Source: Metallyticus violacea
Lineage: Eukaryota; Arthropoda; Insecta; Mantodea; Metallyticidae
DNA length: 64,000 nt
Assembly (NCBI GenBank): GCA_030762175.1
Contig: CM060837.1
Location: 9,690,001-9,754,000, forward strand
Direction of reading: 5' to 3'
The notes beneath the pieces are model-generated. The model worked only from the letters and a program-made list of their open reading frames with translations, did no database searches and had not been told where the DNA came from. The position numbers and the translations under genes were made by a program. Positions 58,005-64,000 of this stretch are shown one piece after another (within the stretch, counting starts at the first letter, position 1; every line of letters begins with the position of its first letter).

Positions 58005-58760
58005 TTAAGATCATTGTATGAGTGAGTCGAACTACATACTCTTATAAGCGTACTTATTTATAATGTGTAGTACTAATTAGCATTTACAAAATAAGTAATG
58101 CAGAATGTGAAAAAATGTCCTATGGAAAAACAAGGAGAAACATAGGCATATGGTTAAAAGAACATTTCAGGAACAGGAAACCACCTTAGTGAATAAAGCA
58201 AAATTATTAAAAATCAGAACAAGGACCTACAAAATTAGCAACATTGGAGAAAATCTACATTTACAAATATAGAGACAGTTTAATGAACTTTGGCATTTCT
58301 GGGGATGAAAATATAAACTTTAATAAGTTCCTCACACATCCACCAGAGCAGAATACACATTCCCACAGCATAACTAATTATACAGCAGTCCACTGGTAGC
58401 TGAGGATGGGAACAATAGTTCGTGAAACTAGTACTACACATTATAAACTGTCTCTGTATTTGTAAATGTAGATTTTCTCCCATGTTGCTAATTTTAATAA
58501 TTTTGTTTTATTCCTATGTCATGGTTTTCTGTCCTGAAATAAGATGCTATTACTGATTTCTCCATTTGCTTGTGTTTTATGTTCTTGAAATGATCTTTTA
58601 ACCATGTGCCTATGTTTCTCTTTGTTTTTCCAATGCAGATTTTTTCACATTCTGCACAACTTATTTTGTAAATACTAACTAATACTACATATTATAAACA
58701 AGTAAATAAAGCAATAAGAGTGTAAAGTTCCACTCAATCATACAGTGATCTTAATTATAT
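58005..58760. mobile_element. Foldback made of two inverted PLE GIY-YIG fragments
   Basis: The left arm (about 58005-58285) and right arm (about 58440-58760) are inverted repeats. They share gatcattgtatgagtgagtc / gactcaatcatacagtgatc-type ends, aatgcagaatgtgaaaaaat, ggagaaacataggcatatgg, and gagaaaatctacatttacaa. The left arm on + and the right arm on minus each encode the same PLE endonuclease piece (CEK.CIGKTRRNIG.WLKEHF). A hammerhead-like motif lies in the loop at 58400-58434. Confidence 0.8.
58400..58434 (+). ncRNA. Hammerhead-ribozyme-like motif of PLE, copy 11
   Basis: CTGAGGATGG, then the helix GAAC-AATA-GTTC, then GTGAAACTAGTAC. GAAAC-TA-GTA keeps the GAAAC-NN-GTH pattern with different loop bases. 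Box 1 is CTGAGGA. Confidence 0.5.
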
Positions 58761-59499
58761 GGTAAGCTTCACTGTATAAGTTCCAATTAATATTTTTAGT
58801 TAAATAAATGTTTATTAGTGCAAGGAAATGTTTAAAAAAATTAATTTAGGCCAGTCAAATACTGTGTTTGATGTCACAACTATAGCCTGGATTCTTAGGT
58901 TTTAAACTATTTTGTTCCTTGCTAGTTAACTGTGATATTTTAACATAATTATCCGTTTCTTTATCATGGGAGTCACAAAGTTGAGTCTTGTGAAACCTAA
59001 AAATGGATAAATAGGAAGTTGAAACCTGAAATTGGCTAAAATGATTGTTTAAAAATATTAAAATTAACTTTAAATGTTAATTAATTTTACATTATAATTA
59101 TATTATTTACAACAAAATTACTTTTAAAACATTAGCAAACAATGTGAATCTTGATGAATTTCAAAGACAAATTATTGCATTTAATTTTGTAATACCATAA
59201 TTGTCATGTGTTAATAGCATTGTCAGAATTAATTTATTTTTAGAATCAAACTGAATTTAATTTGGTAATAGTATTTTTGTGAGTCACATTCAACTCGATT
59301 TTTCTCAAATGATTCTGGAACAGACATCTTGCGTTTATTTATTGTCAGTCACATTCTGTTAAAGAAAATTGTCGAATATAACTTATTTAGAAGCAAACTG
59401 AAGGTATTATTAAGAAGCTTACATTTCCAATTTATTAACAACTACAGCAAAACCAAAAGGAAAGGTTTCTAAATATCAGCCACAATCCCAATTTTACCA

Positions 59500-60860
59500 C
59501 AGATGGTAACATTGTATTTTACCAGATGTGCCAAAAGCAACTGAACTGTGACCAGAAATCATATTTTCTGCAGCATAAAGAGCTGTAGGGCATGTCAGCA
59601 GCATTCAGAGGAAAGAGAAGATCCGGTTCCAACCACCAATTTCAGCTTTTCTGACTCCTCAAAAGACAGATTTAATCGACATTTATGTGAGGTACTAGTA
59701 TTAGCAAATGTGTCATGACATGTGGTGTACAGAACCCAGTATTCAATAAACTCCTTCAAGAAATCGGTAGTCAAAAGATACCAGCCAAATCAACCTCAAG
59801 GAAATAATATTTGCACCTGCTATACAAAAAAAAGTATTGAATTCATCATAACAGAGCTACAGGACTGTAATATCTGGCTTTCAGTAGATGAAACCACTGA
59901 TGGTTGTGGTCACTTCATTGCTAATGTCATGGTGAGTAAGTTAGACCCCACAGAACCTGGTAAACCCTACCTCATAGTACACAAGATACTGATCAGAACA
60001 AACCACAGCACCATAGCTTGTACCACTAGAGTAGCTTTACATATTGTGGTCACTTCATTGCTAATGTCATGGTGAGTAAGTTAGACCCCACAGAACCTGG
60101 TAAACTCTGCCTCATAGTATACAAGATACTGATCAGAACAAACCACAGCACCATAGCTTGTACCACTAGAGTAGCTTTACATATTCTCTACCCTAACATG
60201 CTGCATGTCATCTTCCCTGTTCATCGCTTACACTGATTGGCTGAAAAGGTCAGGAACAATTTACCAGGAGTGAACAACATTCTTTCATCCATGAAGAACG
60301 TCTTTCTGAAACCTTCCAGTTGCATTCAGATTTTCAAAGAAATGTACCACAAACACCTCTGCCACCAGAACCCATCATGACCCACTGAGGTGTTTTGCTG
60401 CAGGCAACCCCATCTACTGTGCCAACTATTTTGAAGACATCAAGTGTGTTATAGACACATTTGAGGTCAACAAAGGAACCTGCATAGAAAGGCTAAAACC
60501 GCTTTCACAATAAGAACAACATCAATTTACTTGCCATTATAAAGGCTAATTTCAGTGACCTTCCTGCAGTTATTCAATGCTTGGAATCTGCATCTTTATC
60601 CTCAATAATGACAATGTATCATCACATGTTAAGGAATAATGGATATTTTGGTCACTTCAGGTGCAAAATTTTGACACATCTGTTATACAGTCCTGATAAA
60701 CAACTTCTTGTTCTCAATCATCAAGAGGAAAGTGCTGAAGCTGTGATTGAGGACTTCTACTTGCAGGTTACTGAAGTGTGTGTACAGTGCTTTCAAGGTT
60801 CTTTGAATCAAATAGACAAGTGCATAAGATTTAATGGGTAATATTTTCAGAAGAAACAAA
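59500..60860 (+). pseudogene. hAT-related element with DUF659-type transposase remnant
   Basis: A BED-finger-like N-terminal relic lies at 59530-59710 (degraded). It is followed by ITELQDCNIWLSVDETTDGC (about 59850-59910), GHFIANVMVSKLDPTEPGKP and YLI. VDETTD.CG is the DUF659/hAT block with a catalytic Asp. After a 140-bp duplication, LYPNMLHVIFPVHRLH, AEKVRNNLPGVNN and FLKPSSCIQIFKEMYH (60185-60340) continue the hAT core. Then KCVIDTFEV-type and ESAEAVIEDFYLQV pieces reach 60840. Frameshifts and the duplication break it. Confidence 0.85.
59905..60184. repeat. 140-bp exact-period tandem duplication inside the hAT element
   Basis: 59905-60044 and 60045-60184 are adjacent copies starting tgtggtcacttcattgctaa. 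I count only three differences (accctacc/actctgcc and tacac/tatac). Confidence 0.95.
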
Positions 60861-61259
60861 AACAAAAGGAAGAATACACTTGTTAAACTTAAGTCTTGCC
60901 ATAAATGCCGTTTCAAAATTTTAGTTAAGCAACTACATCATATTTTTAGTTATAGGTAGTCATGAAACAGTTTAATGAGAAAGAATAATAGGGACTAGAT
61001 TCCTAAAGAAGTTTTAGATATATATCTAGAAGCCATTAAATTTAATCAAAGATACAATGAAAGAATATAAAGAATTCTGTTCATGGAAAACAGTAAACCA
61101 TGTGAAATATTCAAATATTAGATTTCTCATGAAGTATTTGATAAGCATATAGTGTAGAAAATAGCTACTGAAGAATAAAGTTCCATTTTCCACACTATTT
61201 TCAGTTTGAAAAAAAGTAAATTTTGACATGTGAAACAAAATATTTTTCATCCACTTTTG

Positions 61260-62440
61260 CTAAGTACTATCATGTATTCCAAATATTTAGCACCAAATCA
61301 ATTTTCAAAAATACTTTCTTTTGCCCTCATAAATGACCAAAGTCTCTCTAGCCTTTCATCTATAGTAGCATTCACTACCTCCATTGGAAAATGTGCCACT
61401 GCTGACTCAAAGGACCACTTGAAACTCACAAGCTTATTCTTGCAAACCATATCCTCATACACTGACCACAGTTTGTAGCCCATGGTGTCTGTGCTGCTAG
61501 AAGACCAATCTAGAGTACTGAAAAAGTTCCAAACATTTTTCTTATGCCAAGTCTGGGCGAATATTGCCTTGGTGCCGAAGCTGTGAATCTTGCTGGAATC
61601 TCCAATGCCTGTTCTTTGATAAAGTTGTGTTCTGGTTCTTTTTAACAAAGTGATTTTGTATGCTTTGGTGGTTGTCTTCAATCCCTTTTGACAGAAAGGG
61701 AGCTTGGTGACACCATCATAGCTCTTGTTCCCCACAAATCATTACTAAGACAGAGTGGTGGATTTGCTGAACCTCTGGCACCCTTTCACAAATTTCTTTT
61801 GAATTTAAGGCATACCCTCTTTTCATTTTAGCAGTTGTAGCTTTCTTCAGTATTATATACTTTCTTGTCATTAAAAGAATTTTTCATTGATCGCTGTTAG
61901 TGTAATTCTATAGCAGTTTTTGCATTTCAGCAACCTATGTTGCTTCATTCTACTGTTAAAATATGCCCATGACTGTGAGAAAATGCCCTCAGTCCAAGGT
62001 TTTGTATAAGTACTCTGGATATGTTCATCTCAGGGGTCATCATTGTCTGCTTCCATATTGGATCCTGCCTAACTTGTCTGCTTCCATTTTGGATCCTGCC
62101 TAACATAGTGGCCATTGCTTTGATAAAATCTACCATCCTCATTCCATCCTCTCAATCTCAAATGCCCATTAATAGTACAGTGTAGTGAAGCATTTAATGA
62201 TGTGGTACACAAATATTCTTCCAGTTTTTTAAGGATCTGAAAAATCTAGCTTGCTGATTTTCAACTTTATGAAGGACTATCATAACAACATGGATTTCAT
62301 AAACTTCCATTCCATGGTTAAACTTCATACAAAGTTCTGCTGTATCAGAGCAATAGTGTCTGGCAGTAAGCCTGTTATCTGACAGCCAAAACACCTAGCA
62401 CAATTTCTTTCAAAAGGTTGTAGCAGTGTTTATGACAATT
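61260..62440 (-). pseudogene. Tc1/mariner transposase relic, family X, copy B (minus strand)
   Basis: On the minus strand: ARFFRSLKNWKN (helix-turn-helix region, about 62260-62220), DPIWKQTMMTPEMNISRV (about 62070-62020), QNLGLRAFSHSHGHILTVE (about 62000-61945), HWRFQQDS (about 61600-61570, 'FQQDSAPAH' region) and KKNVWNFFSTLDWSSSSTDT. GYKLWSVYEDMVCKNK follows (about 61490-61430, SPDLNPLDYKLWS block), then FPMEVVNATIDERLERLWSF (about 61390-61330). It is nearly full length but has stops and frameshifts. It is homologous to copy A at 36640-38060, without the nested SINE. Confidence 0.88.
62043..62104. repeat. 31-bp tandem duplication in mariner copy B
   Basis: ttgtctgcttccatattgga tcctgcctaac is repeated immediately with one mismatch. 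Mariner copy A has a single unit, so the duplication arose after insertion. Confidence 0.93.
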
Positions 62441-63234
62441 CTTAGAATAAAATCTCTTAAATTTTGAGGACTCCAGGATATATGAACACAGATGGGAGGG
62501 ATTTATGGTTGTGGCCATACAAGAAATAGTTAAAGCAAAGGTATGTACTGGCCATAACCTTGAATTTTTCCCACCGACTCTGATTCCAAATCTTATTAAA
62601 AATCATAACTAGATGTAAAATATTTGCATGCTTACAACACATGTTCAAGGAAGGTTCAAAAGTGTTCTAGGTATGAGGTATGACTTTTGCTTGAATGGTT
62701 TATTTACTTAAGTTATCAGAAATAATGTTAATTTTTCTTTATTTGTAAGTAAAGAATATGCTGCAGGGCATAACTCAATATTCTTATTATTAAGGACATA
62801 GGAAGAACTGTGCTTTCTATTCATGTTATTGATCATGTTTTCATTAAAATTAATATTTCAATATTTTATTATTATCTATAATGAGAAACTTGAAGTTCAA
62901 CATGAATGAATAAAACTGTATGTACAGATATAAGAGACAGATGTTCTCATGTCACATGTATGTAATTTTAATTTTATGATGGTACAGAAGGCATTAAAAT
63001 AGTGAAATATTGCAACTTAGTAACTGGTTGAATGATTAATAAAAGCAATGTGTCCATAATGTGCATTTATATATTTGTTTGTATGTAATTTTTATCATGT
63101 GTGTTTTGGTTTGGGTATAGCTTTTAATGAGGTTATTTGTATGTATGCTAGACACTTTTTTTTATATCTTAAATGAATTGATAAACACTGTTCATTTTAA
63201 TTAAGCAGAAATATTTGTAGATTTCTTATTTCAG

Positions 63235-63273
63235 CTGCATATCCACTGGAAGCTGCGATTGCTAATAAAATGA
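63235..63273 (+). CDS. Possible short terminal exon of the NCOA5 ortholog
   Basis: A good acceptor (ttcttatttcag) ends at 63234. Joined in phase 0 to exon F, the sequence reads twelve codons (LHIHWKLRLLIK) and then TGA at 63271-63273. This would make a C-terminally shortened isoform without the receptor-interaction segment, with 63274 onward as 3' UTR. A competing reading uses another frame (AYPLEAAIANKMKTVLK...), open to a TAA near 63400. That reading requires an unseen exon ending in phase 1. Neither reading is conserved as far as can be judged. The downstream sequence is AT-rich and UTR-like, with no clear polyadenylation signal. Confidence 0.25.
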   Translation: MHIHWKLRLLIK

Positions 63274-64000
63274 AGACAGTACTGAAGTTTCAGTCATCAA
63301 TTAGGAAAAATAATAATACATTAGCATTTAGCATTTCCGTTCGACATGACAGCATGTTTTTATTTTCAGTAGGGGCTTATTCACCCACTGTTTGTATCTA
63401 AAACGTGTAAAGTGCTTTGAAATTTGTTTTGTGCAATTTGAAGCAGCACATGTATTGGTTCATTAATTGTAGCACTTTTCACTGTATATCTGTGAAGTTT
63501 TGCAGAGTTAAAATGGAAATACTATGATATGAAGTTGCAAAATGAAACAATAAGCAATGCATAAGGTATTTTTCATCATAAATAAGTTTCATTGCGATTG
63601 TTTGAAAGTCATTTGTGTGGTACAAAATGTACAGAGTACTAAATGTGTGGTCATTGATTTCAGATAGAATGCGTGTATACCTACTGTGGATAACAAATGT
63701 ATAACCATCTTAAAATGTCTATTGTACCTCCATTTGCTGCATAATTTTTAAAGTACATTGTTGTTTTTTTATGCACATGAAAATTTTGTTCAAAAGCATT
63801 AGCATTAAGGCATCAAGAACATTTAAAAGTATTTTCTTAGCTCAATTTGCACTGTATTCTAAGGTTTCCATTTTGAATTTGCTGATGCCACGTTTTGAAT
63901 GCCTCATACATCGTTTGATACGAGCAACCATATAATTTAGCACATATATTGATTGTTGAATGAGTTTTAAGGAATTTATGAAAATGAAGCTACTTTTATA
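63274..64000 (+). other. Possible 3' UTR or intron
   Basis: This stretch is less repetitive than the introns and has no recognised transposon. It would be 3' UTR if the acceptor at 63234 opens a terminal exon; otherwise it is intron. No AATAAA with a downstream GT-rich element was convincing. Confidence 0.25.

Larger units (their letters stand above)
54620..63234 (+). other. Intron 3' of exon F, or intergenic sequence
   Basis: It opens with the donor gttagg at 54620. It ends at a plausible acceptor at 63234 if the candidate terminal exon is used; otherwise it continues past the window. Listed Merlin, SINE, PLE, hAT and mariner elements lie inside. Nothing recognised was seen in 54620-55340, 56310-56715, 57010-57360, 57415-58005, 58765-59500, 60860-61260 and 62440-63234. 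Confidence 0.6.

Overview
This is a window of animal nuclear DNA, most likely from an arthropod and probably an insect with a large, repeat-rich genome. The sequence is AT-rich. It holds canonical GT-AG introns, one of them 29.6 kb long. The transposon mix (mariner/Tc1, Merlin, hAT, LINEs, Penelope-like elements, tRNA-derived SINEs) is typical of arthropods. The species cannot be named from the sequence.

There is one host protein-coding gene, on the + strand, spread across the window. It is an ortholog of nuclear receptor coactivator 5 (NCOA5/CIA). Six internal exons (792-887, 981-1140, 30740-30886, 31559-31687, 38233-38432, 54450-54619) join in a single open frame with matching phases, giving 902 coding bases or about 300 residues. 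In order they encode the C-terminal half of an RRM, an R/D/G-rich linker, and the diagnostic NCOA5 anticodon-binding-like domain (CEIIVVNKNQR, REYAEYIEHRL, GMPQEHRNMP). The start of the gene lies upstream of base 1. The conserved C-terminal segment expected after the last exon was not found, so it is either downstream of base 64000 or replaced by a short alternative terminal exon at 63235.

The rest is intron, filled with nested and mostly decayed mobile elements. Main landmarks are: 4.2-6.2 kb, an antisense mariner, Penelope-like (PLE) reverse transcriptase and a SINE; 7.8 kb, a perfect 124-bp palindrome; 8.1-13.9 kb, three LINE pieces in both orientations; 14.1-14.9 and 41.7-42.4 kb, two copies of a non-autonomous DNA element; 15.4-17 kb, mariner and PLE; 19.3-21.3 kb, a LINE with two nested SINEs; 27-28.7 kb, a PLE-type hairpin and a mariner; 34.2-34.9 kb, a PLE GIY-YIG fragment; 36.6-38.1 and 61.3-62.4 kb, two mariner/Tc1 copies of one family; 43.6-44.8 and 52.4-53.5 kb, two mariners; 46.3-50.2 kb, a nearly full-length LINE; 55.3-56.3 kb, a Merlin (ISXO2-like) transposon; 58.0-58.8 kb, a PLE foldback; 59.5-60.9 kb, a hAT element.

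The most notable pattern is a dispersed family of about 12 short motifs resembling the hammerhead ribozyme core (CUGAUGA ... GAAAC-NN-GU). They sit at PLE ends and in foldbacks, and their central hairpin keeps pairing while its bases change from copy to copy. PLEs are known to carry hammerhead motifs, so this is probably a variant of a known system rather than a new one. The extra bases between the CUGAUGA box and helix II leave its activity open. No bacterial-type system, CRISPR array, rRNA or functional tRNA gene was seen.
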